The notes: generated from the letters alone by a model not told the origin. Positions 1 to 7,630 are shown, counted from the first letter of the stretch. The stretch is 40,932 nt of DNA from Zoogloea sp. (GCA_023150095.1 JAKLLO010000022.1:1-40932); one strand, 5' to 3'. Numbers and translations: made by a program.

Positions 1-33
1 AGCAACTTGTCATCTCTTGGAGATTGTTTCTGC

Positions 34-1086
34 ATGAATTCTAAATACCAGGTATTTGTCAGCTCAACCTATCAGGATTTAAGGGAAGAGAGAGATCTTG
101 TAATTAAGGCCGTTTTAGAGATGGGGCACATTCCTGTCGGAATGGAAATGTTTAGCGCTGCAGATGAGGAGCAGTGGAGCATAATAAAAAAGCAAATTGA
201 CCAATCTGATTACTATGTTGTAGTCGCGGCGCATAGATATGGGTCATGTGACTCGTCAGGAGTTAGTTATACAGAGAAAGAATACGACTACGCCACTTCG
301 TGTGGCATTCCAACTTTGGGGTTCGTTATTGATGGCGCAATTGAATGGCCCAAGGATAAATGTGATTTAGATAAAAACTTAATAAAAAAGCTCAATAAAT
401 TCAAGGAAAAAATAAAGCAAAAACCCGTAAGTTTTTGGCGGTCTGGTGAAGATTTGTATGGTCGATGCTCAATTGCTCTTATTAAAGCATTTAACACATA
501 TCCTCGGGAAGGCTGGGTAAGGGCCTCTAAGGTTCAAGATGTCGCTGCAGCAAGGGAAGTGCTTAGGCTTAGCTCTGAGAATTCGGAGCTAAGAGAAAAA
601 CTTGCAGCCTTTGAATCAATCAGCAGTGAAGATGCTGCCATCTCAAAAACTATTGAAACACTCAGAAACAATAAAAGAAAAATTGCTGTATGGAAGAACG
701 GTGCTGACGACTGGGAAAAGGCTAAGGAAGTAACTCTCTACCAAATTTATGAAGTAGTCGCGCCGGAAATGCAAGTAGAGTTTTCGTTGACGGAATTGGC
801 TAGATATATGGCGACTAACGTTCTCTCTGTGCCAAGAGATGAGCTAAGAAGAAGTTGGCCAACGCCAAAAAATGTTAATCGATCCATACTTGCGGATCTG
901 TCTGCGCTTGAGTGCGTCCAGCCATCCAGCAAGAAAAAACCGGTATCAGATAATGATGAATACTGGTGCCTTACAGAATTTGGAATGAAAGTAATGCATC
1001 AAATGCGGCGCAGACGATTGGAAAAAGTTGAAAATTTAAAGCAGATACCTCCGCCGCCTGTTGAAGACGGAAAAATTGAAGAGTGA
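34..1086 (+). CDS. DUF4062 domain protein
   Basis: The N-terminus (YQVFVSSTYQDLREERD, then a GxxxVGMEMF stretch and a YYVVVAAHRYGS strand about residues 60-75) is the DUF4062 signature. This Rossmann/TIR-like domain is known from the N-termini of NACHT/STAND ATPases, and also as stand-alone proteins. Residues 180-210 are heptad-like (LRLSSENSELREKLAAFE), a likely short coiled coil. The C-terminal half looks like a winged-helix-type or unknown domain, and no NTPase motif follows, so this is a short single-effector form of about 350 residues. The ATG at 34 is preferred because GGAGA sits 10 nt upstream; an in-frame TTG at 7 is possible, and the gene could start before the window. It is AT-rich in both base and codon use compared with the nos genes, which suggests horizontal acquisition. 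The biochemical role is unknown; a defence function is only an inference. Confidence 0.8.
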   Translation: MNSKYQVFVSSTYQDLREERDLVIKAVLEMGHIPVGMEMFSAADEEQWSIIKKQIDQSDYYVVVAAHRYGSCDSSGVSYTEKEYDYATSCGIPTLGFVIDGAIEWPKDKCDLDKNLIKKLNKFKEKIKQKPVSFWRSGEDLYGRCSIALIKAFNTYPREGWVRASKVQDVAAAREVLRLSSENSELREKLAAFESISSEDAAISKTIETLRNNKRKIAVWKNGADDWEKAKEVTLYQIYEVVAPEMQVEFSLTELARYMATNVLSVPRDELRRSWPTPKNVNRSILADLSALECVQPSSKKKPVSDNDEYWCLTEFGMKVMHQMRRRRLEKVENLKQIPPPPVEDGKIEE

Positions 1087-1566
1087 TACCCAACAGTTTC
1101 GAGGGTTGTCCCCCACACCGCAGGCTGTGTCTGAATATTCCTTTTGCGACTACACTGATATAAAGGCTCTTCATTCTTTGATGTTGAGTGAAATCTTTTC
1201 TTAAAACTCTACATCGGCATTAGGTTTTGGATTTCGTTAGTTGGCGCAATGGTTTGGTGAAATCACACTGCTTTAGCTTTGTAGTTATTGAGGGCGGACA
1301 GTCACGGAGGATGCTTTGCCGTGCTTTTGAAAGATCGCCGATATTATGTGTGGAGATGAGTTGGCCTGATCGAACTATGTCGGGCGCTGCATTGATACGA
1401 TCTGCGAAAATTTTCAGTCGTTTTTCACGATATTGTATTGATTGTATAGGTTTTTTAAAAAATACAGCCAAGCCAAGTAGGTCGGGTCAGCGCAGCGTAA
1501 CCCGATATTTTATATACCGATTAGTCCGCAGGATTTCAAGCTATAACAAGTTAGGTAACCTAGCCC
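1087..1566. other. AT-rich intergenic stretch without a convincing gene
   Basis: This 480-base spacer lies between the DUF4062 gene and the next plus-strand gene. An open frame at 1227-1586 has no ribosome binding site, reads as low-quality protein and overlaps the next gene, so it is not called. The only structure seen is the short palindromic repeat at 1482-1505. Confidence 0.6.
1482..1505. repeat. Short dispersed-type imperfect palindrome
   Basis: The arms TCGGGTCA and TAACCCGA (7 of 8 pairs) enclose GCGCAGCG. Palindromes of this TCGGGTTA-GCG-CAGCG-TAACCCGA type are scattered through intergenic DNA of many proteobacteria. One copy is seen here. The family assignment is from memory of the pattern, not from a search. 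Confidence 0.5.
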
Positions 1567-2148
1567 ATGTCTCCTCGAGGTCATAATCATCCGCCGTATT
1601 GCACGTGCCAATTCTGTCAGCCAAGCAAGCTCGCCAAAGATAGTCAACTGATCGCAGATCTCTTTTCGGAGGAGGATTCCCGCCACAGCTACACGGTTCC
1701 TATGGTCTGTTCTGCATGCGGAAATGCTGTATTCCTCTACCAATCTAAGCATGGGGGATGTGCCATCTTTGATGAATTGGGTCCGCCATGGCCCAAGCAC
1801 CCCTGCTCTGATGGAGCCAGGGCCGTGCGGTTGTCAGCTTCGGATCAGTCTCTACTAACTAGGCGTTACTCTTGGCAGGAGGCGGGCTGGTTGCCCATCA
1901 CTGATCTGATAGTCGATCCCGTCGGCTCAAATCATGTTCGGTTGCACGGTAAGCACAACTCTCAGTTGCTCACCCTCTACATTGCAGTCGCTACGGTCGA
2001 TGCTGGTGTTGATCCAGTAGCTCAGATAGCCGACTCACCAATACACGCGAGACAGATGGTCGACGGAACCTATGAACTGGCGTTTCTGACTCAAGACTTT
2101 AGACATGTGCTAGCCAAAGCCTCCACTCAACCTCCGGTTGCTCTGTGA
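1567..2148 (+). CDS. Conserved hypothetical protein with Cys/His clusters
   Basis: This is a 193-residue protein without a signal peptide. The N-terminus carries a CTCQFC cluster (residues about 12-17). A second block at about 50-80 reads CSACGNAVFLYQSKHGGC followed by FDELGPPWPKHPC, which looks like a zinc-ribbon or treble-clef type fold. The FDELGPPWPKHPC phrase is one I recognise from uncharacterised proteobacterial proteins of unknown function. The C-terminal half shows no recognisable domain. The gene stands alone, with 480 nt before and about 230 nt after it. Base composition is intermediate between the AT-rich neighbours and the GC-rich nos genes, so it may belong to the same accessory segment. 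Zinc binding is inferred from Cys spacing only. Confidence 0.65.
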   Translation: MSPRGHNHPPYCTCQFCQPSKLAKDSQLIADLFSEEDSRHSYTVPMVCSACGNAVFLYQSKHGGCAIFDELGPPWPKHPCSDGARAVRLSASDQSLLTRRYSWQEAGWLPITDLIVDPVGSNHVRLHGKHNSQLLTLYIAVATVDAGVDPVAQIADSPIHARQMVDGTYELAFLTQDFRHVLAKASTQPPVAL

Positions 2149-2245
2149 CATGTCCGTGTTTCTGCTTACTTTTTTCGCTCAAGCTAACGACGCTACGTGG
2201 AGCATAAGTTCCAAGTTGAACGGCTGCTTTTCGCAAAAGCTTAGC

Positions 2246-2262
2246 TGCGACACTGTGTCGAA
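2246..2262. promoter_or_regulatory. Possible degenerate RegA/RegR-like palindrome
   Basis: TGCGAC-ACTGT-GTCGAA differs at one base from the TGCGAC-N5-GTCGCA palindrome seen before nosZ and nosD, with the same 17-nt length. It lies about 120 nt before the secreted protein gene at 2380. It may be chance. Confidence 0.25.
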
Positions 2263-2379
2263 AGCGCCTTCAGTTGATTTCAAGTGAAGCGACCTTTATT
2301 CGGGCAGCCCCTGCCGCTCCGACAGCGTTAAAGACCGGTGAAATCAGGCTTTTTTTCTAAAGCGTTTAGGGAATACACA

Positions 2380-3027
2380 ATGACTCAGTTAGCTTCACGA
2401 TTTTTCTCGGCAATTGCTGCGCTTCTGCTTGCTACGTCGGCCAACGCACAGATGTCCCTCGGCGAGCGCCTGGTCTCGTCGCTGTCCTACTGCGATGCGC
2501 GTTTCTTCGATGAGGTGAACGCGAGCCGTGGCGAGCTGGATCGTCATGCGCAGGTAATCGCCCGGGGGCGTGCGGCGACGTTTCCGGTGCCGGACATGAC
2601 CCATGACACCGAGAGCAAGAGCTTCTTTGCGCTGCCGGTGGAGGTGCGGGGGCTCATCGTGATCGGCTACTTCGACGAGATAAAGCGAATCCCGGGTGGT
2701 TTGATTGTTTCGTGGGGGCTGCTGGTGCCGACGTCGACTACCGAGGCGGCGCAGAAGCTTGGTGGCCTGTTCTGGGAGGGCGAGCGCTTGCGGATGGAAG
2801 GCGAGGTGTTCGTTCGCTCCGAGGTGTGGCATCACGACGAGCCAATGAGGGGCTGGGCGAAGGAGACGACCGAGTCAGGCTTGCCCAAACCGAAGACGGT
2901 GGAGCGGGTGCTGATGGTCGAGCCTTACAGCGGGGAAACTGCGTTCATCCGCGTGGGGTGTTCGTTGCAGGGGGCGGTGACGCGGGAGATGCTGGATGTA
3001 CTGCGGCCGGATCTGCCGCTGAAGTAA
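2380..3027 (+). CDS. Secreted protein of unknown function
   Basis: This is a 215-residue protein starting MTQLASRFFSAIAALLLATSANAQ, a classical Sec signal peptide with likely cleavage after ANA. The mature part has two Cys (YCDARFFDEVN near the N-terminus and VGCSLQG near the C-terminus) that could form a disulphide in the periplasm. No catalytic motif or family is recognised. The ATG at 2380 is chosen because it begins the signal peptide; an in-frame GTG at 2338 would add a charged stretch in front of it. Base composition is GC-rich, like the core genome and unlike the flanking genes at 34-1086 and 3169-3900, so the accessory region is a mosaic. A degenerate palindrome lies upstream at 2246. 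Confidence 0.7.
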   Translation: MTQLASRFFSAIAALLLATSANAQMSLGERLVSSLSYCDARFFDEVNASRGELDRHAQVIARGRAATFPVPDMTHDTESKSFFALPVEVRGLIVIGYFDEIKRIPGGLIVSWGLLVPTSTTEAAQKLGGLFWEGERLRMEGEVFVRSEVWHHDEPMRGWAKETTESGLPKPKTVERVLMVEPYSGETAFIRVGCSLQGAVTREMLDVLRPDLPLK

Positions 3028-3168
3028 CAGTGAGATTTATTCAGACTGGGCGTCAGTTGAGTTATGGCAGATTACGCTAGGATGACTTCGCTCAAATTTC
3101 CCCGCCTTATGAGACGTTTCAGATTTTAGTTCCGATTGCTGGCTTCTCTTGATTTCATTTTTTTGAAT

Positions 3169-3900
3169 ATGCTTAAATTTTATCCTAATAAGACTAAAGT
3201 AATCTTTTTTGATCTCGAATATTATGTCCCTGCCAAAGATCGGTCTCGTTCGACTCCGGCTGGGATGACGTTTTCCCCGGTGCTGTCTGATCACAAAATT
3301 CTAGGGGGCTCATTTCTGACTTACTATCCAATGCAAGATCGTGTTGGGAAGAGGCATAACATTTGGGAGTGGCAACTTGGAAGCGAAGAGAAGGTTTTGT
3401 GCGAAATATTTCGAGTGATTCAGGATGAGTGGAAATCTATCGAGTCGAAAGATCAGGCTGGTTCTTTAATGCTTGCGGGTATTGGAATTTCTCATAGTGA
3501 CGTTCCGGCTTTGTTGGCTCGAATGTCTTTGAATTCAATCGCTAGTAATGAGCGGGTTTACGATGTTTTGTGTGGGTGTCGCCAGATCGATCTTTCTATT
3601 GCCACATTCTGCCAATTTGCGTTTAATCAATCTTATTTTGCATACCCCAAAACCAAATCGGCTTTGTATCAAAAATACCTTAAAGGCAAAGTCTTGGAGT
3701 CTGGGAAGGGGGTTTGGGAGTTGTATGAGAGCGGCGACGTCAGTGCTATTGAAAAGCGCTGTGCTGAGGAGGTTGCTGATGCACTAGAAATATATAAATC
3801 TATGTTCGAAATAAAAAAGAAGAATGATGCCTCACTTGTTAGACTTAAGAGGTTGGATAAAATTGCTGAAATGAATGTTTCTGCTTTGGATGAGAAGTGA
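3169..3900 (+). CDS. Predicted 3'-5' exonuclease-like protein (RNase H fold, PF10108-like)
   Basis: The first strand KVIFFDLEYYVP carries the DxE pair of DEDD exonucleases (motif I). GIGISHSDVPALLARM (residues about 107-122) matches the motif II strand-helix with an Asp. The tail GKGVWELYESGDVSAIEKRCAEEVADALEIY strongly resembles the motif III region of the predicted PolB-type 3'-5' exonuclease family PF10108, where the WxLYxxGD-x5-8-RCExEVxxxLxIY pattern is typical. Length is 243 residues from the ATG at 3169; an in-frame TTG at 3136 would add 11 residues, and neither has a clear ribosome binding site. Composition is AT-rich like the DUF4062 gene, suggesting transfer. The nuclease activity is inferred from motifs; the target (DNA or RNA) is unknown. 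Nothing nearby is obviously its partner. Confidence 0.6.
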   Translation: MLKFYPNKTKVIFFDLEYYVPAKDRSRSTPAGMTFSPVLSDHKILGGSFLTYYPMQDRVGKRHNIWEWQLGSEEKVLCEIFRVIQDEWKSIESKDQAGSLMLAGIGISHSDVPALLARMSLNSIASNERVYDVLCGCRQIDLSIATFCQFAFNQSYFAYPKTKSALYQKYLKGKVLESGKGVWELYESGDVSAIEKRCAEEVADALEIYKSMFEIKKKNDASLVRLKRLDKIAEMNVSALDEK

Positions 3901-3991
3901 CTTGTTCAGAAAGGTTGATCTTTTAGGGTGGATGGAGGACGACGATTTTCTTTGCTGGATATCGATCTCGTTTGTTTGGTGAACCGCCAGC

Positions 3992-4513
3992 CTAATGGTT
4001 ATGCGCGCCGGCGAGGCTCTTGATGACTTCCCGCGTCACATCCCCAAACGCCAGCACCTTGCCGCCTTCGGCCTTCACGTGCGCTTCGGCCGCTTCGCGG
4101 CTGGCGAAGGCGGGGAGGTTGGGTTCGTTCATGGGGCCGCGGGCTTTTGATCCGAGGACGTAGAAGGCCTTTTTCGCATCCACCCAGGCTTTGGTGGTGT
4201 AGTCGGCAACCCAGATGGCGCCGATGTCGGCGGGTTTGTGGGTTTTGTCGAAGAGCATCATGTTGCCCACGAAGCGGAACATGTCTGCGGGCGAATCGAA
4301 GCTGCTGGCGGTCTGGTCGTTGAAGACGATCTGGGCCGTCCATTGGGGGGTGCGGTAGGGGTACATGCCGCACACGGGGCAGCGGGTGGAGCGCTGGACG
4401 TATTGGGGCGAGAGATCCGCGGCGCTTGCTGCAATGGGCTGGCCGATGACGAGGACGGCGAGGAGGGCGGGGACGATGGCGGCGGCGAGTGTGGGCAGAA
4501 CGCGGCGGGTCAT
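3992..4513 (-). CDS. NosL-like copper-binding accessory protein (second copy)
   Basis: This is a 173-residue exported protein with a Sec signal (residues 1-31, ending IAASAA). The metal motif RCPVCGMYP (about 43-51) is the Cys-x2-Cys-Gly-Met motif typical of NosL/NosL-like proteins. It is followed by the family's tail pattern (WVDAKKAFYVLGSKARGPM, then FASREAAEAHVKAEGGKVLAF, with VTREVI). NosL binds Cu(I) and supplies it for NosZ CuZ-site assembly. Unlike the other NosL at 5192-5728 it has no lipobox Cys, so it should be soluble in the periplasm or held by its uncleaved leader. It is the last gene of the nosDFYL operon; its ATG overlaps the stop of the preceding gene by 4 nt (ATGA), showing translational coupling. 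The two NosL-like proteins are clearly diverged paralogues. Confidence 0.85.
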   Translation of the reverse strand: MTRRVLPTLAAAIVPALLAVLVIGQPIAASAADLSPQYVQRSTRCPVCGMYPYRTPQWTAQIVFNDQTASSFDSPADMFRFVGNMMLFDKTHKPADIGAIWVADYTTKAWVDAKKAFYVLGSKARGPMNEPNLPAFASREAAEAHVKAEGGKVLAFGDVTREVIKSLAGAHNH

Positions 4514-4881
4514 GGCTGGGCTCCGGGGGTGTTGTCGAGCAGCGGGTCTTGCAGGATGGCGTGGATGACGCGGGTGAGGTTGTCGAGGGGCGCGGCGCCG
4601 CAGTGGGTGAGGGGGTCGGCGCGCAGTTTACCGTCGGCGGTGTGCAGGTGGTTGGGGTAGGTGGGCAGATCCTTGTGGAGCGGGGCGGTGTCGATGCGCA
4701 GTTCGGCGTCGCCCCAGGCCCAGGCGATGGCGTAGGCGTCGGGGGCGGCGATGCGCGCTTCGAGCACCACGCCGTTATCGAGGCGGGCGATGAGGGCGTC
4801 GTACTTGACGTCCACCGGGCTTTCGAGATGTTGGCCGAAGCGCTCGTCGAGGAGCGCGGCAAGGTCGAGATGAAGGCTCAT
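4510..4881 (-). CDS. TumE/DUF6516-like protein inside the nos operon
   Basis: This is a 123-residue cytoplasmic protein with no signal or membrane segment. The central part (YAIAWAWGDAELRIDTAP followed by HKDLPTYPNHLH) resembles the DUF6516/TumE family, in which a strand, an aromatic-rich segment and a xPTxPxHxH block are conserved. TumE is the toxin of the TumE-TumA toxin-antitoxin pair. This copy sits between a 90-residue unknown protein and a NosL-like gene, overlapping the latter by 4 nt, so it is co-translated with nos maturation genes. A metal-linked role of the His-rich segment is conceivable but unproven. The resemblance is by eye and needs a profile search. Confidence 0.6.
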   Translation of the reverse strand: MSLHLDLAALLDERFGQHLESPVDVKYDALIARLDNGVVLEARIAAPDAYAIAWAWGDAELRIDTAPLHKDLPTYPNHLHTADGKLRADPLTHCGAAPLDNLTRVIHAILQDPLLDNTPGAQP

Positions 4882-4908
4882 GGGCGTGGGCGTGGCGGTT
4901 TGCTGGGG

Positions 4909-5181
4909 CTAGACCTGGTTGGCGATCTTGACGCGCTCGGCGAGGTCGGCGCGCACTTCGGCGTGCAGGGTGTCGAGGATGCGGGCGGAGAGGTATTGCT
5001 CGTAGCTGGGGTGCTCGGGCATTTCGCCGCGCACGATGCAGTCGAGGGCCTGGGGGGCATCTGCGGCGCCAAGCTGGGCGAGCAGGGTGTCGCGGGCGCC
5101 GCGCAGTTCGTACATCAGCCGGGCGCATTGTTCGATTTCCTGGGCCTGATCGGCGGGGATGTTGCTGTAGAAGTTGTCCAT
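4909..5181 (-). CDS. Unknown small helical protein in the nos operon
   Basis: This is a 90-residue protein starting MDNFYSNIPADQAQEIEQ. It is rich in helix-forming residues with two single Cys (about 19 and 48) and has no signal peptide, membrane segment or known motif. The ATG at 5181 is used because the frame upstream of it lies antisense-like within the NosL gene and reads as non-protein. It lies 10 nt downstream of the NosL lipoprotein gene and 27 nt upstream of the TumE-like gene, so it is within the operon. It could be the partner of the TumE-like protein. No function is assigned. Confidence 0.6.
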   Translation of the reverse strand: MDNFYSNIPADQAQEIEQCARLMYELRGARDTLLAQLGAADAPQALDCIVRGEMPEHPSYEQYLSARILDTLHAEVRADLAERVKIANQV

Positions 5182-5191
5182 GGCTTGCGGT

Positions 5192-5728
5192 TTACATTCG
5201 CTGGTCGTGGAGGGCGCCGCCATCGAGGCGGGCCATGTCGGCGGTGACTTCGGCAAAAGGATAGACCTTGCCGCCTTCGGCTTGGGCAAACTTTGTGGCG
5301 CCTTCGCGGGTGCCAAACGAGGGGATGGTGGGGCCCATGGCGCCGCGCTTCTTGGAGCCGACCACATAAAAGGCGCTGCGGGCGTCGATCCAGCTGCCCT
5401 TGGGGGCTTCCCAGGGGGTTTTATCCAGATCCTGCACGTAGATGCCGGCGACCTTGCGGGCCTGTTCGGGCTTGAGATAGAGCGAGAACATTTCCATGGT
5501 GTCGCAGAAGAACTCGGGGGCCGTGGCGCCTTCGTAGAGGATCTGCGCCTTGGGGCCGGGGAAGTCGGCGAGGAACATGCCGTCGAGGGCGCAGGCGCTC
5601 TCTTTGGTGATCTCGGTGGGGCCGACGCTGTTGCTGCTCTGTTTGCCGCAGGCGGAGAGCAGGCTGACGGCCACCAGCAGGGCGGCGGTGTGAAGGACGA
5701 GAGGTGGCACGGAGCGGGGCAGTTTCAT
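5192..5728 (-). CDS. nosL: NosL, Cu(I)-binding lipoprotein for nitrous oxide reductase maturation
   Basis: This is a 178-residue protein with a lipoprotein signal: the lipobox LLSAC puts the acylated Cys at residue 26. The metal motif is CALDGM (about 46-51), the variant of the NosL motif in which Met and Cys flank an Asp-Gly. It is followed by FLADFPGPKAQI, a characteristic NosL stretch. The tail pattern WIDARSAFYVVGSKKRGAMGPTIPSFGTREGA and KVYPFAEVT is the family core. NosL delivers Cu(I) to the NosDFY-assisted assembly of the NosZ tetranuclear CuZ site and is anchored in the membrane. Its start codon overlaps the nosY stop by 4 nt, the usual nosY-nosL coupling. By position and lipobox this is the canonical NosL; the copy at 3992-4513 is the extra one. 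Confidence 0.92.
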   Translation of the reverse strand: MKLPRSVPPLVLHTAALLVAVSLLSACGKQSSNSVGPTEITKESACALDGMFLADFPGPKAQILYEGATAPEFFCDTMEMFSLYLKPEQARKVAGIYVQDLDKTPWEAPKGSWIDARSAFYVVGSKKRGAMGPTIPSFGTREGATKFAQAEGGKVYPFAEVTADMARLDGGALHDQRM

Positions 5729-6549
5729 CGTTCAAATCTCCAGATGGCAGCGGCCAGGGGGCCGACGATCCAGGCGAGCATCACGCCGCCAAGGGTAGCG
5801 GGGTGGCTCAGGGCTTCGGGGAAGACGGTGGCAAGGCCGTAGAGGGTGCGCACTTCATCAAGGCTGAACACGTTGAGCACGCGGAACACATCGGCCGGGT
5901 TGAGCAGCAGCAGGTAGGGGAAGACCGCGCCGCCGTAGTCGCCGGCGGTGACCACCAGCGCGCCCAGCAGCAGCAGATCAAACACCAGCACAAAGAAGAA
6001 CCACGTGCCGATGGCGAGGCCCGAGGCGCGGGTGCGATCGCTGGCAAACACAGAGAGCATCACCGCCAGGCTGAGGAAGGCAAAGCCCAGCAGGATGGCC
6101 GAGGCCATGAAGCCGGCGTAGTGGAAGAGGGCGTTGAGATCGAGCTGCGGCGAGAGGATGACGCCCACCGCGCCAAAGCCGGCGATGGTGGAAAACGCCA
6201 GCGCGGCGGCAAGCCCGGCGTATTTGCCGAGGATGAGCTCTTTGCGGGTGATGGGCAGGGTGAGGAGCAGATCGAGCGAACCGCGCTCCCGCTCGCCGAC
6301 GATGGCGTCGAAGCCGAGGATGAGGGCGATGAGCGGGATGAGGTAGATCACCAGGCTGACGAGGGAGGCGATGGTGAGCTCGATGGAGCGGAACCCCACC
6401 GCGCCCTGCTGGGCCGCGCCGAAGTAGGCGATGACGAGGGCGAACACGGTGAACACGATGGCCACCGCCAGCACCCAGCGATTGCGGATGCGATCCCAGA
6501 ATTCCTTGCCGGCGATGATGCCGATCTGTCTGAAGTCGATGGAGAGCAT
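5725..6549 (-). CDS. nosY: NosY, ABC permease for nitrous oxide reductase maturation
   Basis: This is a 274-residue integral membrane protein, close to the usual NosY length of about 276, with about six hydrophobic segments. It begins MLSIDFRQIGIIAGKEFWDRIRNRWVL, as NosY proteins do. The coupling region FDAIVGERERGSLDLLLTLPITRKELILGK is typical of ABC-2 type permeases. NosY pairs with the ATPase NosF and periplasmic NosD to drive copper-sulfur site assembly in NosZ. The ATG at 6549 is chosen from family length. The frame stays open upstream to nosF but reads as low-complexity non-protein there. Oddly, the sequence just upstream of the ATG is pyrimidine-rich and shows no Shine-Dalgarno, and a G-rich segment lies within about 10 nt. 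Confidence 0.93.
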   Translation of the reverse strand: MLSIDFRQIGIIAGKEFWDRIRNRWVLAVAIVFTVFALVIAYFGAAQQGAVGFRSIELTIASLVSLVIYLIPLIALILGFDAIVGERERGSLDLLLTLPITRKELILGKYAGLAAALAFSTIAGFGAVGVILSPQLDLNALFHYAGFMASAILLGFAFLSLAVMLSVFASDRTRASGLAIGTWFFFVLVFDLLLLGALVVTAGDYGGAVFPYLLLLNPADVFRVLNVFSLDEVRTLYGLATVFPEALSHPATLGGVMLAWIVGPLAAAIWRFER

Positions 6550-6709
6550 GGGCTTGATGGGGAGTGGGGGTTGGGTAGTGGGTAGTGGGGGAGCGGAGGG
6601 GCTTGGCCGGGGTTCCGTTTCCTGTGGGCGGTTGGGGAGTGGATAGTGAATGAGTGGGGAAACAGGTGGAGCGGAGAGGCCTGACCTACCTCCTACTCCC
6701 CATTTCCCA
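6550..6709. repeat. Low-complexity spacer with inverted repeats and G-quadruplex-type runs between nosF and nosY
   Basis: On the plus strand, 6559-6591 has five G-runs of three or more separated by 2-4 bases (GGGGAGTGGGGG, then TTGGGTAGTGGG, then TAGTGGGGG). A second GGTTGGGGAGTGG segment follows near 6630-6660. Opposite-sense matches (CTACTCCCCATTTCCCATTACCCATTCTCC-type sequence) lie at about 6690-6720, so the G-rich and C-rich parts could pair. The plus strand is the template strand for the nos operon. No gene lies here. Confidence 0.65.
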
Positions 6710-7630
6710 TTACCCATTCTCCGATCGGTATCCGAAGAACACATCCTCGAGCGACGGTTCGCGCACGTGGAGATCGCGCATGGTGTCGCCGAGGGTGGCG
6801 AGGCGGGTGAGGGCGGGCATCTTGGCTTCGCGGGGCAGGCGGATGTGCAGCACGCTGCCGGCTTCTTCGATGCTTTCGATGGCCATGCCTTCGAGCAGGC
6901 GGGTGACCTGTTCCTTGAGCCCGGCGCCGCCGGCGATCTCGAGGGTGAGGGGCAGATCCATGGCTTCGCGCAGATCCTGCACGGTGCCGGTGGCGCGGAT
7001 GAGGCCGCCTTCCATGATGGCGAGGCGATCCACCCGTTCCTGGATCTCGGCGAGGATGTGGGAGGTGAGCACCATGGTCACGCCCTCGGCTTTCAGCTCG
7101 CGCAGGATGCGGTAGAAGTCGCGGATGGCGCCGGGGTCGAGGCCGGTGGTGGGTTCGTCGAGAAACAGCAGGCGCGGCGTGCCGAGCAATGCCTGGGCAA
7201 AGCCGAGGCGCTGGCGCATCCCCTTGGAGTATTCGCGCACGCGGCGGCCGGCGGCGTGGGAGAGGCCGACCTTCTCGAGCAGGCCGGCGCATTCGCTGCG
7301 CGGCACGGCTTTGAGGTCGGCAAAGAAGAACAGGGTTTCGAGCCCGGTGAGGTTGTCGTAGAGCACGACGTTCTCGGGCAGGTAGCCGATCTTGCGGCGG
7401 GTCTCGCGGAAACGCGGGCCGGTGACGGATTCGCCGTCGAGGCGGATCTGGCCGCGGGTGACGGGGATGAGCCCGAGCATCATCTTGAACAGGGTGCTCT
7501 TGCCGGCGCCGTTGTGGCCGATGAGGCCGAACAGCTCGCCCGGGGCGATGTCGAGATCGACTCCCTTGACGGCCTGAATGGTGCCGAAATCCTTGGTCAC
7601 CCCGCGGGCTTCAACGATAGTGCTTGCCAA
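6710..7630 (-). CDS. nosF: NosF, ABC ATPase for nitrous oxide reductase maturation
   Basis: This is a 306-residue cytoplasmic ATPase. Walker A GHNGAGKST is at about 38-46, the ABC signature is YSKGM (about 133), Walker B is LLFLDEP with the catalytic Glu (about 153-159), and the switch is TSHI. The C-terminal 80 residues form the small NosF-type domain. It powers the NosDFY complex with permease NosY. The start is a TTG at 7630, overlapping the nosD stop by 20 nt; the next in-frame start candidate (GTG of GVTKDF) would remove the first strand of the ABC domain, so TTG is preferred. A 160-nt spacer separates it from nosY, which is unusual for this tightly packed operon. Confidence 0.94.
   Translation of the reverse strand: MASTIVEARGVTKDFGTIQAVKGVDLDIAPGELFGLIGHNGAGKSTLFKMMLGLIPVTRGQIRLDGESVTGPRFRETRRKIGYLPENVVLYDNLTGLETLFFFADLKAVPRSECAGLLEKVGLSHAAGRRVREYSKGMRQRLGFAQALLGTPRLLFLDEPTTGLDPGAIRDFYRILRELKAEGVTMVLTSHILAEIQERVDRLAIMEGGLIRATGTVQDLREAMDLPLTLEIAGGAGLKEQVTRLLEGMAIESIEEAGSVLHIRLPREAKMPALTRLATLGDTMRDLHVREPSLEDVFFGYRSENG

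Noticed and set aside
1227-1586. 119-codon plus-strand frame in the accessory region
   Set aside because: No ribosome binding site, overlaps the better supported gene at 1567, and its translation has no protein-like pattern.
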